Below, one piece after another: positions 1 through 7,661 of a DNA stretch of 64,000 nt. A program made the translations under genes and the position numbers. The number at the start of each line of letters is the position of its first letter. Positions within the stretch are counted from its first letter, which is position 1. The DNA comes from Verrucomicrobiota bacterium (GTDB lineage Bacteria > Verrucomicrobiota > Verrucomicrobiia > Limisphaerales > J093), in NCBI GenBank assembly GCA_022710935.1, contig JAKLFY010000021.1, positions 1-64,000 of the forward strand. The letters run 5' to 3'. The notes below the pieces were generated by a model, which was given only the letters and a program-made list of their open reading frames with translations, did not search any database and was not told the DNA's origin.

Positions 1-2
1 GG

Positions 3-185
3 AGTCTCTGGCTTTGGATTGCGGTGATCGGGGTCCTCGCCATCGTGTGGCTTGCGCTGAAGCGGCTATGCTCTCCGAAAGATGAGCACGCAGATTGCCA
101 GCACGAGTTCGAGTGGTGTGACCAGGTGGCAGACACAAACATCTACAGGTGTCGGAAATGCGGCATGCTGAAAGGAGGAGTGTGA
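3..185 (+). CDS. C-terminus of a small membrane protein with a zinc-ribbon-like tail (5' partial)
   Basis: Reading frame 3 is open from the window edge to a TGA at 183-185 and gives 60 residues. The first 20 or so are strongly hydrophobic (WLWIAVIGVLAIVWLAL), which looks like one transmembrane helix. After it comes a short soluble tail with a Cys/His arrangement, CQHEFEWC followed by CRKCG, that resembles a small zinc ribbon. The start lies outside the window. I do not recognise the family. Similar tiny membrane proteins are common in prophage lysis or structural regions, which would fit the phage-like relics downstream, but that is only context. No gene can be supported between here and 430. 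Confidence 0.5.
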   Translation, partial: SLWLWIAVIGVLAIVWLALKRLCSPKDEHADCQHEFEWCDQVADTNIYRCRKCGMLKGGV

Positions 186-430
186 ATCTGGCATGCCGAA
201 CATTAGCGAATTGAGCCAACGGCATCGCCGGCCCGCCGCCTCTGCGCCTGGGATTCCCTCCCGCGGCCCGACGGATCGTGACTGATTCGCTCGGCGTTCT
301 CCTCGCGCCGAGGCGCCGGCCAGGCGCTGCCGGAACGCCCCGATGGCAGCGTTCTATCCTGCGTGAAGGTGGGCCGGCTTCTCGACGTGTTCTCGCAGGC
401 GACCTGAACCCGCGCTCATCGGCCCAGAAC

Positions 431-835
431 GCCTCGCCAACGACGGTCATCGGTCCGCCAAACAGCGTGACACATGTCCTCGATGAGTTCTGGCGCGATG
501 CGCTGGACGGGGAATGGGTCTGCTCCGTAGCCGGCACGCGGGGGCCCGGAAGCAGGTCGAGCCGGCGCCCGTCACGTCAGACCCGACCAGCGGCACGATC
601 CCGACCGGGTACATGGTCTGGAACGTCACCGACGGCGCGCTGAAGCGGCACGCCGGGGCATACTCGTGGGAGATCGCCATCGGGTGCCAAGGCCACCGTC
701 AAGGTCGGCTTCCACGGCGCGACGCCCACGGTGCAGCGGGCCGGGGCCGCACGCGCTGCCGTCACTTACGCCTCGCAGACCATCAGCGCCCCGCCGACGG
801 AGGCGCAGGAGGTCGAGGACGGGCTCGTCGGCCAG
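431..835 (+). pseudogene. Phage tail-like protein, relic copy 1 (two frameshifts)
   Basis: Conceptual translation in three successive frames gives a protein homologous to the copy at 2636-3085. The first frame reads TVIGPPNSVTHVLDEFWRD; after a frameshift near 545 the second reads SGTIPTGYMVWNV; after another near 690 the third reads AGAARAAVTYASQTIS. Bases 440-515 match 2774-2849 with a single mismatch. The first shift is best explained by loss of one T from a TGG codon in the segment matching GTPGTW, a motif common in phage tail/fibre proteins. The end is taken where similarity fades; no convincing start remains. Function is not recoverable; tail or head-fibre decoration protein is an inference from motif style. 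Confidence 0.6.
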
Positions 836-954
836 AGATCGGTGCGGATATCCTCCCTGCTCGCACCTCGCCATCATGCCTTTGCCACGAGAACAGAACC
901 CCGTGCAGTTTTCAGACACGCTGTTGGACCGAACTGACCGCTGCCACAAAGGCA

Positions 955-2190
955 TCATTTCACGGCTTCTGGCTTGCGCTGCCGCACAGTGGCCAGCAAA
1001 CCAATGGCCGCCATGACCGCGAAGACGGCACCGGCCAGAAACGTGGCCGACGGCCCAAGAGCGCTCCATAGAGCGCCGGCAATGACACTCGCCAACAGCA
1101 ACGTGCTGCCACTCACAAGATTGAATACCCCGAAACCCGTCCCGCGTAGCTCTGGGGGGGCAGTGTCCGCAACAAGTTTCGATAACAGCCCCTGCGTAAA
1201 GGCCATGTGCAGGCCCCACAGCGCGGCGCCCCCGAGCACAAACAACGGCGATACGGCAGAGGCGAGCATGAAATCCGCGGCAATCAGCAGAGCCAGTCCG
1301 AGGAACAGCAATGTGCGCTGGCTGACTCGGTCGGCGGCGGCCCCGGCTGGGTAGGCGGCTCCGGCGTAAAAGACGTTCATCACGATCATCACAAGCGGCA
1401 CGTACCTGAGTTCGAGCCCGGCATCCTGGGCGCGCAGCACAAGAAACGCTTCGCTGAAGCGCGCCAGTGTAACAACCGCCCCCAGCAGCACAACCAGCCA
1501 GTAGCGCCACGGCAAACGTCGGACATTCGCAACCGTGAACGGGGCCGTGGGGCCGTGCACGTGTGCGCGCTCGGGTTCGCGCACATAGATCATCAGCAAC
1601 GCCACTGCGGTGAAAGCGGGCACCACTGCAGCCCACATCACTGCTCTGATGTCATTGGCGAGCCAACTCATGAGCGCGACTGCCAGCAGCGGGCCGACCA
1701 ACGCGCCAACCGAATCGAGCGCCTGGCGCAGCCCGTACGCCGCGCCTCGCAGTTGCGGCGGCGTCATGTCGGCCACCAGCGCGTCGCGTGGTGCACCGCG
1801 GATCCCTTTGCCGACGCGATCGACAAAACGCGCCGTGAATACCCAGCCGATTGAGGTGGCGAGCGGGAAAACCGGTTTGGTGAACGCCGCGAGTGCGTAG
1901 CCGAGAACCGTCAGGAACTTGCGTTTGCCCAAGTAATCGCTGAGGGTGCCCGAGAAGACCTTCATGACGGCGGCGGTCGCTTCCGCCACGCCCTCAATCA
2001 CGCCGACCGTCACCACGGAAGCCCCCAGCCCAGTGACCATAAACACCGGCAGGAGGCTGTGGATCAGCTCCGAGGAGGCATCCATAAGCAGCGAGCCGAA
2101 GCCCAAGGCCCAAATGCCTGCGGGCAGAGCCCGCCAGGCCGCAGGCGGGCTGTTGGGACGCGGCGAACCACCTGAATGTCGGGAGTGCAC
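955..2190 (-). CDS. MFS transporter
   Basis: A 411-residue protein with about twelve hydrophobic segments, the normal size for a major facilitator superfamily permease. Loop 2-3 carries a motif-A-like sequence, SGTLSDYLGKRK, and the next loop reads DRVGKGIRGAPRDALVAD, a signature typical of MFS drug/metabolite exporters. A second motif-A-like sequence, AGAAADRVSQRT, occurs in the C-terminal half. It should act in the inner membrane as a proton-coupled exporter; the substrate cannot be told. It lies alone on the minus strand between two copies of a phage-like gene on the plus strand, so it may be cargo of the decayed element or the remaining chromosomal gene at that spot. The N-terminal 20 residues are Pro/Ser-rich and the start might lie downstream. 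Confidence 0.9.
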   Translation of the reverse strand: MHSRHSGGSPRPNSPPAAWRALPAGIWALGFGSLLMDASSELIHSLLPVFMVTGLGASVVTVGVIEGVAEATAAVMKVFSGTLSDYLGKRKFLTVLGYALAAFTKPVFPLATSIGWVFTARFVDRVGKGIRGAPRDALVADMTPPQLRGAAYGLRQALDSVGALVGPLLAVALMSWLANDIRAVMWAAVVPAFTAVALLMIYVREPERAHVHGPTAPFTVANVRRLPWRYWLVVLLGAVVTLARFSEAFLVLRAQDAGLELRYVPLVMIVMNVFYAGAAYPAGAAADRVSQRTLLFLGLALLIAADFMLASAVSPLFVLGGAALWGLHMAFTQGLLSKLVADTAPPELRGTGFGVFNLVSGSTLLLASVIAGALWSALGPSATFLAGAVFAVMAAIGLLATVRQRKPEAVK

Positions 2191-2236
2191 GTTCAGTGGC
2201 GCCTCTCGTAAACTGGCACAGGACGCCAGTCAAGAG

Positions 2237-2296
2237 ATGCTGAACCCACAAGGAACGAAGGCTTGGGATCATTCAGGTTCCTTGTGTCTCAGCATG
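2237..2296. repeat. Imperfect inverted repeat between MFS gene and phage-like gene
   Basis: CACAAGGAAC at 2247-2256 is exactly complementary to GTTCCTTGTG at 2277-2286. Pairing resumes outside it (TGCTGA against TCAGCA) after a short mismatch. No T-run follows on either strand. It lies upstream of both divergent genes, so it is more likely an operator-like or recombination-scar structure than a terminator. Confidence 0.4.
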
Positions 2297-2632
2297 GCAC
2301 ACCACCGATTGTTCGGTCGTTGGTGCCCCACCTGCACCACCGGCCAGAACTTGGTCGTGCAGTGGGACCCGACAAGCGACACGCGCAGCTTCACCCCACC
2401 GACCGAGACACTCGCGCCGTCCACCCACCACACTCTGTTGGTCATCACCACGACCGGGGGAGTTGAACTGGCGCAAATCACTGTGACGGGCGCCTCGGGA
2501 CCAGCCACCATCGCCAACGCCGACCTGGTCGCGGCGCTTGGCTCCCAGATCACCTTCAGCCTGCGGGCCTACTCGCAAAGCAGCGGGTTCCGCAGTCTCG
2601 ACTATGGTGAAATCACCGTCCGCAAAACCTGA
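2294..2632 (+). CDS. Phage-like structural protein, unknown
   Basis: A 112-residue reading frame starting at an ATG and ending three bases before the next gene. The sequence is rich in Thr/Ser and beta-type residues (LVVQWDPTSDTRSFTPPTET, then HTLLVITTTGGVELAQITVTG) and has the look of a phage tail or baseplate accessory protein. The frame is open further upstream but there it only mirrors the opposite-strand MFS gene, so the ATG at 2294 is the first sensible start; the gene may be truncated at its 5' end. Immediate linkage to the tail-like copy at 2636 suggests one former operon. I cannot name the family. Confidence 0.5.
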   Translation: MAHHRLFGRWCPTCTTGQNLVVQWDPTSDTRSFTPPTETLAPSTHHTLLVITTTGGVELAQITVTGASGPATIANADLVAALGSQITFSLRAYSQSSGFRSLDYGEITVRKT

Positions 2633-2635
2633 CCT

Positions 2636-3085
2636 ATGGCTACCATCCCTCCACACCCGCGACTGAAAGATGTCGAGAACGCCGCCAACTTCATGGCCCC
2701 GGTCCAGGACAACTTCGAGGTCCTGGCCGTCGACGTGGCGAAGTGGGAACCCACCTACCAGAAAGGCTCGCCGACGACCGTCATCGGTCCGCCAAACAGC
2801 GTGACACATGTCCTCGATGAGTTCTGGCGCGATGCGCTGGACGGGGAATTCCGGTGCACCGTGGCCGGCACGCCGGGGACGTGAATCCAGATCCAGCCGG
2901 CGGCGGCGGCGGCGGACCCGTCATCAGGCACTATCCCGACCGGGTACATGGTCTGGAACGTCAGCGACCCGCCGACGCGAGCGGAAGTCCAGGCGCTCAA
3001 TGACGGCTTGATCGCGGCGATCACGCGACTCAATGAGATCCGGGCTGCTGCCATCGAGATAGGACTGGTCAAGGGCGCGACGTAG
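2636..3085 (+). pseudogene. Phage tail-like protein, relic copy 2 (in-frame TGA)
   Basis: ATG at 2636 opens a frame that continues coherently to a TAG at 3083-3085 (149 codons) except for a TGA at 2882-2884. The stop falls in GTPGT-stop-IQIQP, where copy 1 and the motif style predict Trp, so a TGG to TGA change is the simplest reading. The downstream part includes SGTIPTGYMVWNVS and a C-terminal helix-like stretch ending GLVKGA, shared with copy 3. A start four bases after the stop of the preceding gene points to an old operon. It is probably an inactivated tail/fibre protein; programmed readthrough cannot be excluded but nothing supports it. Confidence 0.6.
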
Positions 3086-3171
3086 CCTGTGGCGCAGCAC
3101 GCTGCCAGTCAGCGGTCCCAGAACGCGCGCCTCACACATTCCATATTTCCTGAATTCCGGGACCGACCCCT

Positions 3172-3360
3172 TTACAGTTCCTTCAGTTGGTCCGCCGGTC
3201 TTCGGCGGACCTCCTCCAGTTGCTCGGCTCTCCTGGCGATTTCGGCCTTGAAGAACTCGTGCTTCTTACGCTTGGAGAGCGCTGCGTACGAGAAGCGGGC
3301 GAGTTCAAATTGTACCTGAAGTCTATCAAGCTCCGTGAGAAACTGTGCGACCGTTATCAT
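3172..3360 (-). CDS. Small hypothetical helical protein
   Basis: A 62-residue frame beginning MITVAQFLTELDRLQ, almost entirely predicted helix with many charged residues (SKRKKHEFFKAEIARRAEQL), which reads like a genuine small coiled or helical protein rather than a shadow. A weak Shine-Dalgarno-like AGGGCG lies just upstream of the ATG. No family is recognised. It sits between the phage-like relic and a lipoprotein gene on the same strand. Codon pattern is less GC-extreme than that of the housekeeping genes, consistent with foreign origin. Confidence 0.4.
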   Translation of the reverse strand: MITVAQFLTELDRLQVQFELARFSYAALSKRKKHEFFKAEIARRAEQLEEVRRRPADQLKEL

Positions 3361-3484
3361 ATCGCCCTACTACGGAATCACATACCTGGTGCGGTGCCCT
3401 GTCGAAGGTCAGCAGCAAATGCGCCTTTCTGGAATGCGGGTGTGAAAACGGGGTCCGCAACCACCGAAAAGGCAGGGCGCAGCG

Positions 3485-3970
3485 TCAATCATTAACGTAT
3501 TGAATGACCACGGCCTTCGTGACCTTGTTCCTAACGGGCGTGGTAGTGGAGCCTGAAGAACTGTATCTCGTCGACCCTTGGTATTGTGCGGTGTTGCCGT
3601 AGCTTTGAATAGTCCCCGTTGTATTCGCCGTGCCACTCTCCCCGGAATTCCAGTAGCCGACAATCTCGGAGCGTGAATCGAAGATGATGACGGCGTGACC
3701 GCCGACCTCCTTCGCCTTCTTGGCGAGCGCACCGGTTTCATTGGCCCTGACCAACCAGCCGTCCCGTCGCGTGTCATCAATGACTCCGATCACTTTGAAT
3801 TTCCGCGGCGGCGTCCCCATCGTCCAGATGTCAACACCATCGACCGTCTTCTTCGCACCGCCGTTACCCTGTTCCACCTTGGAGCCTTCATACGCGGTGT
3901 AGTTGGTTGATGCGCAACCGACGAGCAAGCCAATTAACGTGATGCCGAGAGCCCGAGACCAGGATTTCAT
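3485..3970 (-). CDS. Hypothetical lipoprotein
   Basis: A 161-residue protein with a clear lipoprotein signal: MKSWSRALGITLIGLLVGCAS, with the lipobox LVGC, so it should be lipidated and anchored in the envelope. The mature part has a small alpha/beta region around KFKVIGVIDDTRRD and GGHAVIIFDSRSEIVGYW, reminiscent of small lipoproteins that contain a YdgH- or DUF-like fold, and then a low-complexity Ser/Thr/Gly tail. The family is not identified with confidence. It ends 124 bases from the small minus-strand gene at 3172-3360 and has no obvious partner. Lower GC than the neighbouring housekeeping genes suggests it belongs to the accessory region. Confidence 0.75.
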   Translation of the reverse strand: MKSWSRALGITLIGLLVGCASTNYTAYEGSKVEQGNGGAKKTVDGVDIWTMGTPPRKFKVIGVIDDTRRDGWLVRANETGALAKKAKEVGGHAVIIFDSRSEIVGYWNSGESGTANTTGTIQSYGNTAQYQGSTRYSSSGSTTTPVRNKVTKAVVIQYVND

Positions 3971-4215
3971 GGGGCAATGGTAGAAGCCTGATCTCAGGCT
4001 GGCAACCAGGTTCTCCTGGGCGGCAAACCGACAACTGTCATCAAGGATAAGAAGAAATAATGGGTATGCGTAGCGCGCTTGTCTGCTTCACCCAGAACGC
4101 GGACAGGAAATCGGCATCCGCTCGTTCTCGCCCTAACTGCCCACTGGGAGCGGCCGAAAGGCCCCGGCTGCGGTGTTCTATCGCACCTAGCCGGGAAGCG
4201 GGCTTTTCGGGTGGT

Positions 4216-4392
4216 TCTCGCGTCGGGGACGCCCAGCTTGCTGTGACCCTGGCTTCCCAGACCATCAGCGACCGTTCGGCGCAGGCGGAGCTTCAGGCGC
4301 TCAATGACGGTCTGGTCGCAGCCATCACCTTGCTGAATAAACTGCGCGCTGCCGTGGTCGAGAAGGGCTTAGTCAAAGGAGCGGAGGAGTAA
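4216..4392 (+). pseudogene. Phage tail-like protein, relic copy 3 (C-terminal fragment)
   Basis: The last 55 or so codons before the TAA at 4390-4392 read AQLAVTLASQTISDRSAQAE and then QALNDGLVAAIT and KGLVKGAEE. They match the C-terminal ends of the relics at 431-835 (ASQTIS) and 2636-3085 (QALNDGLIAAIT, GLVKGA). The upstream part of the same frame is not similar to anything in the other copies and has no tail-protein character, so this is a 5'-truncated duplicate, not an intact gene. Confidence 0.55.
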
Positions 4393-4547
4393 CGCGCCCG
4401 CCTGGCGTAGACAATCAAGGAGTGGGGCCGACCCATTTGTCGGGGGCTCCCCCATAGACCTTGTACCACGCATCAGCGAAATGGCCCCCGGCGTCGGTGA
4501 ATGGAGCTTCAAATATAGGCCTTCTTCCAGTTGACTGTGCGACCGCC

Positions 4548-5849
4548 TCAACCAGCAAGCGAAGTGCAAAGCCCATGGCGACGCGCCTGCTTCGCTACCC
4601 AAATGCTCTTGATCAAAACCCTGGGTGACTCCCCCCCTTCCAAGCACAGAGGCTTCGGGTCCCAGGCAACAAGCGCCGCCCAATTCCCGGCGTGAACAGC
4701 AGCGGCAATGCCAAGCGAACTGGTGCGACACCAGATTCCGAAATCATAGTGCATCTCTTGGCGATTCGCCGCGCCTGCGAGAGATTCGATTTCGTTGATT
4801 GCCCGTCGCATTGCCGCCGGCGAAAGCGACGGTCCGAAGATCCGCCGCATCTGAACATCGCCGCATGGCACGCCGGCTTGGTCCGGTATGAACACGTAGG
4901 AACCACTCTCCGCTTCTCCCGCCGGAACGCCCCGCTGGACCGCCTTGCGCTGCTCCCTACGGTCTAGCAACGCCGCAATCGTCTCGGCACGCGGCGGCAG
5001 TCCACCAAAACCGAGATTGCCGTAATAAGCACCGCCCCAAGGGTCGGCTTGGGCGGATTCCCATAGGCGCCTCTTGGATCTGCTGTGCCATGCACTCAGT
5101 TCGGCAGCAGCCGTCGCGTCAGTATCCCGTATCGTGGGCTGATCATCAGGTCGGCCGTTAAACAACGTAAGGAGGAGCGCTAGTCGGGCCGCTATTAGGG
5201 GGTCCTCTTGCTTCGCAAGCAATGCGTGAATATCTTCGCTCAAATCGAAACCGAGAGGGCGGCCCGCGAACCTTAACCGGCGCATCAGGACGGTCCGGAG
5301 GCTTTCCGCCCATTGCACCCTGGCAGTCTCCGGTACTTCCCGGGTGTGAAAAGCCCTGGGTGTGCCTACCTCGCAATCCGCGCAGAGCAACTCTCTCCAG
5401 AGGCTTGGTTGCAGCCATAGCTCTCCAGCCATACGACCGACACACGTCAGAGTATCATGGTCACATCCAGCACCGAATAGACTCGGCCTCCCTGAAGTGG
5501 GCACCAGGACAGAGCCGTCGGGAGAGAGGCTCAGCAAATGGTCATAGTCTTCCCAAACACCGCAGACGAGACAATCATCAGGCTCAAAGACATCCTTCGC
5601 TGCCGAGTCAAACGGATCGAGGAGCGATCGCAGGCACACGTCATAGGCCTCGCAATCATCGACTTTCGCCACAGCCCATAGACGCGGGTAGAAGCGCCCT
5701 ACTCGCGCCATCCTTCCTGCGGCACCGGACATCACTCCAAGTGCCAACGTCGCAGGCAGGGATGGACTACAGGCCATCGTGTCTGCAAGTTCTTCAACGA
5801 GAACGCGGGCTGGATCCGGCAGCGCTTGAGTCGGATACTCGGGCGACAT
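4548..5849 (-). CDS. DUF3987-like protein, probably degenerate
   Basis: A 433-residue frame whose N-terminus (residues about 5-50: ALPDPARVLVEELADTMACS, then ATLALGVMSGAAGRMARV) matches the start pattern of DUF3987 proteins, which are primase/helicase-associated proteins of phages and integrated elements. A later segment (LLLTLFNGRPDDQ, then AELSAWHSRSKRRLW) resembles their C-terminal helical region. The central P-loop-bearing part expected of that family is not visible, and the last 150 residues look unrelated, so this may be an internally deleted or shuffled version. It lies between the tail-like relics and the tRNA, which fits an integrated-element replication gene. The DUF3987 link is an inference from pattern memory. 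Confidence 0.5.
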   Translation of the reverse strand: MSPEYPTQALPDPARVLVEELADTMACSPSLPATLALGVMSGAAGRMARVGRFYPRLWAVAKVDDCEAYDVCLRSLLDPFDSAAKDVFEPDDCLVCGVWEDYDHLLSLSPDGSVLVPTSGRPSLFGAGCDHDTLTCVGRMAGELWLQPSLWRELLCADCEVGTPRAFHTREVPETARVQWAESLRTVLMRRLRFAGRPLGFDLSEDIHALLAKQEDPLIAARLALLLTLFNGRPDDQPTIRDTDATAAAELSAWHSRSKRRLWESAQADPWGGAYYGNLGFGGLPPRAETIAALLDRREQRKAVQRGVPAGEAESGSYVFIPDQAGVPCGDVQMRRIFGPSLSPAAMRRAINEIESLAGAANRQEMHYDFGIWCRTSSLGIAAAVHAGNWAALVAWDPKPLCLEGGESPRVLIKSIWVAKQARRHGLCTSLAG

Positions 5850-5983
5850 GGTATTCGCTGAGTGATCGTGCCGCGGTCAACCGGAGTCTGTCAACTGCGC
5901 GGAAGGCGCATGGTTCGCCGCCAACATGTTCTCGCCGCCGGACTTGAACCTGCGCTCGTCCGATCCCCTCTCGGCGCCAAAAT

Positions 5984-6043
5984 ATTTGGCAATTATTTGG
6001 CAATGGTGCAGAGTGGTGCACAGGAGTGCACAGTGTTGCACGG
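5984..6043. repeat. Short tandem repeats in helical phase near the tRNA
   Basis: Two copies of ATTTGGCAAT at 5984 and 5995 are followed by four T/GTGCA-centred units at 6006, 6016, 6026 and 6036, an exact 10-bp period. Regular spacing on one DNA face is typical of protein-binding iterons or recombinase arm sites. The upstream bases 5930-5955 on the minus strand contain a T-arm-like GGTTCAAGTCC. No gene can be supported in 5850-6255. Confidence 0.5.
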
Positions 6044-6128
6044 AGAGGCGGGAATTCAGGAACAGTGCCAAGAGAGCAGAAAAGCCGCTGAAGGCCAGCG
6101 GCTTAAGTCGTTGCGGCGCAACGTAAAT

Positions 6129-6202
6129 TGGTTGCGGGGGCTGGACCCCGCAGACGCGGGGCCAACGATCCCGCAGCCGCAGGATTATGAGCCTGACGAG
6201 CT
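6129..6202 (-). repeat. Partial, disrupted duplicate of the adjacent initiator tRNA
   Basis: Bases 6129-6145 are identical to 6256-6272 (tRNA 3' end with CCA) and 6185-6202 are identical to 6294-6311 (anticodon and D-arm region). The T-arm part between them is replaced by a longer segment that holds a perfect hairpin, CCCCGC-AGAC-GCGGGG, at 6146-6161. It cannot be a functional tRNA. A partial tRNA copy beside the real gene is what integration or imprecise loss of an element at a tRNA leaves behind. Confidence 0.6.
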
Positions 6203-6209
6203 TTACAAT

Positions 6210-6245
6210 AAAAAACTGAGCGCCAGGATCTTACATCCATGGCGC
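6210..6245 (-). terminator. Rho-independent terminator of tRNA-fMet
   Basis: Read on the minus strand, downstream of the tRNA, a hairpin GCGCCA.GGAT with complement ATCC.TGGCGC and a short CTTAC-type loop spans 6220-6245. It is followed by six T residues (6215-6210). Position and shape fit transcription termination of the tRNA gene. Confidence 0.65.
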
Positions 6246-6255
6246 CCAGCAAAAC

Positions 6256-6332
<77 letters not shown>

Positions 6333-6476
6333 ATCCCGAAGTGAGGAGACAATATGTTCAAGCGCCTTGCGAGTGCAAGCGCTTTTGCGCACCTGTCCAG
6401 CCCGCATTGGAGGACGTGTGGGAGTGCGCGGCTTGGTCAGGCGCTGCACGCTTCGGAATTTCGTCGGACAACAGGC

Positions 6477-7661
6477 TCAGAAACGTTCGACCAGTTTATC
6501 GATCAGAAACGTGCTCTCGCGCAGGGCCTGACCGCAGAAGGGGCCGAACCACTCGCTGATCTGCCGGAACTCGCGGCAAAACCGGTCGGCGTCGGCGTTG
6601 TCGATGAGGTCCCGTGCCGCCCCGACCGACTCGATGAACTCCTTGAGCAAGGCGCGCCGTTGAGGCGACGCCAGGATGATGTCGGCGTACAAGCCCGGAT
6701 CCTGGGCGAAGAGCCGCCCGACCATTCCCATTTCCAGGCGGTAGATCGGGCTCGAGAATTCGAGCGTTCGTGCAAGGTTGACCTGGCGCGCCGCCAGGAA
6801 CCGTCCGAAGGCGAACGTGGCGAAATGCCGGAGCCCCTGGACCAGGTCCATGACGGCGTCGTGCTCCTCGGCCGCGATGGTCATGATGATGTTGCCCCAG
6901 GCAGCCAGTTGATCGAGCAGCCATTGGCACCCGTCCGCGTCGCGTCCGGGAGTCGCCACGACAATTTGCTGGTCCATGCTCGATGTCGATGGCCCGAACA
7001 ACGGGTGCAGGCCGATGACCGGTCCGGGATGCGCCGCTTTCATGGCGTCGACAGGGGCGCACTTGATGCTTGTGATGTCCGCCAGAATGCAGCGGGGCGG
7101 CAGGTGCGGACCGAGTTGTTTGATGACGTCCGTTGTGAGAGAGATCGGCACGCTCACCAGGGCCAGATCGATCTCCGCGCACAGATCTCGAACGCGCGGC
7201 CAGTCATCCACGTCCAGCAGCCGGGTTTCGTAGCCCGCCTCGCCAAACCAGCGCGCGAAATAGTGTCCCATCTGGCCCCGCCCGCCGACGAGCAGGACGC
7301 GGCCGCCGGGCCGCACGCCGGTGGCGGCGGCGCGCACCGTCTGGCGCATGCGCGATTGCCGCAGGATGCACCGATAGAGCTCCTCGACGTGGTTGGGGTC
7401 CAGACCGGCCTCCTTCGCCTGGTCGCGCCGCTCGGAGATCAGGTTCTCCTCGCGCGCCGGGTGATAGACCGGCAGGCCCGCGGCCCTCTTGATGGCGACG
7501 GCGCTTTGGGTCAGGGCTTGCCGGCGACCGAGCAGATCGACGATCCGCTCGTCGATCGCGTCGATCTCCCGGCGCAGATCTGCGAGCGTCGAGGCGCCGC
7601 TGGCGCTCTGCGCCGACGCGGGCGTCCCGCCGGACTGCGATTCCGTTTGCATCTCACTCAT
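6477..7661 (-). CDS. tyrA: Bifunctional chorismate mutase / prephenate dehydrogenase (T-protein)
   Basis: A 394-residue fusion that makes 4-hydroxyphenylpyruvate from chorismate for tyrosine synthesis in the cytoplasm. Residues about 25-108 are an AroQ-type chorismate mutase (LADLRREIDAIDERIVDLLG, then RAAGLPVYHPAREE). Residues 122-131 hold the NAD-binding VLLVGGRGQMG, and the rest follows the E. coli TyrA plan closely: VSVPISLTTDVIKQLG, GLHPLFGP, LRHFATFAFG, SSPIYRLEMGMVGRLFAQDP. The start ATG at 7661 overlaps the rimO stop by 8 bases, a better choice than the longer upstream frame, which only shadows rimO. It is the last gene of a coupled operon. A second, shorter prephenate dehydrogenase lies at 53478-54368. 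Confidence 0.95.
   Translation of the reverse strand: MSEMQTESQSGGTPASAQSASGASTLADLRREIDAIDERIVDLLGRRQALTQSAVAIKRAAGLPVYHPAREENLISERRDQAKEAGLDPNHVEELYRCILRQSRMRQTVRAAATGVRPGGRVLLVGGRGQMGHYFARWFGEAGYETRLLDVDDWPRVRDLCAEIDLALVSVPISLTTDVIKQLGPHLPPRCILADITSIKCAPVDAMKAAHPGPVIGLHPLFGPSTSSMDQQIVVATPGRDADGCQWLLDQLAAWGNIIMTIAAEEHDAVMDLVQGLRHFATFAFGRFLAARQVNLARTLEFSSPIYRLEMGMVGRLFAQDPGLYADIILASPQRRALLKEFIESVGAARDLIDNADADRFCREFRQISEWFGPFCGQALRESTFLIDKLVERF

Noticed and set aside
626-1636. 336-codon minus-strand frame overlapping the MFS gene
   Set aside because: It mirrors the MFS gene in another frame and shows only Arg/Cys-rich shadow sequence.
2882-2884. In-frame TGA as selenocysteine or programmed readthrough
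   Set aside because: The aligned residue is Trp, the sister copy is frameshifted at the same place, and no adjoining selenocysteine hairpin is evident, so a nonsense mutation is simpler.
6004-6043. Period-10 TGCA repeats as a replication origin
   Set aside because: No DnaA boxes, AT-rich melting region or replication gene is beside them; integration-site context is a better fit.
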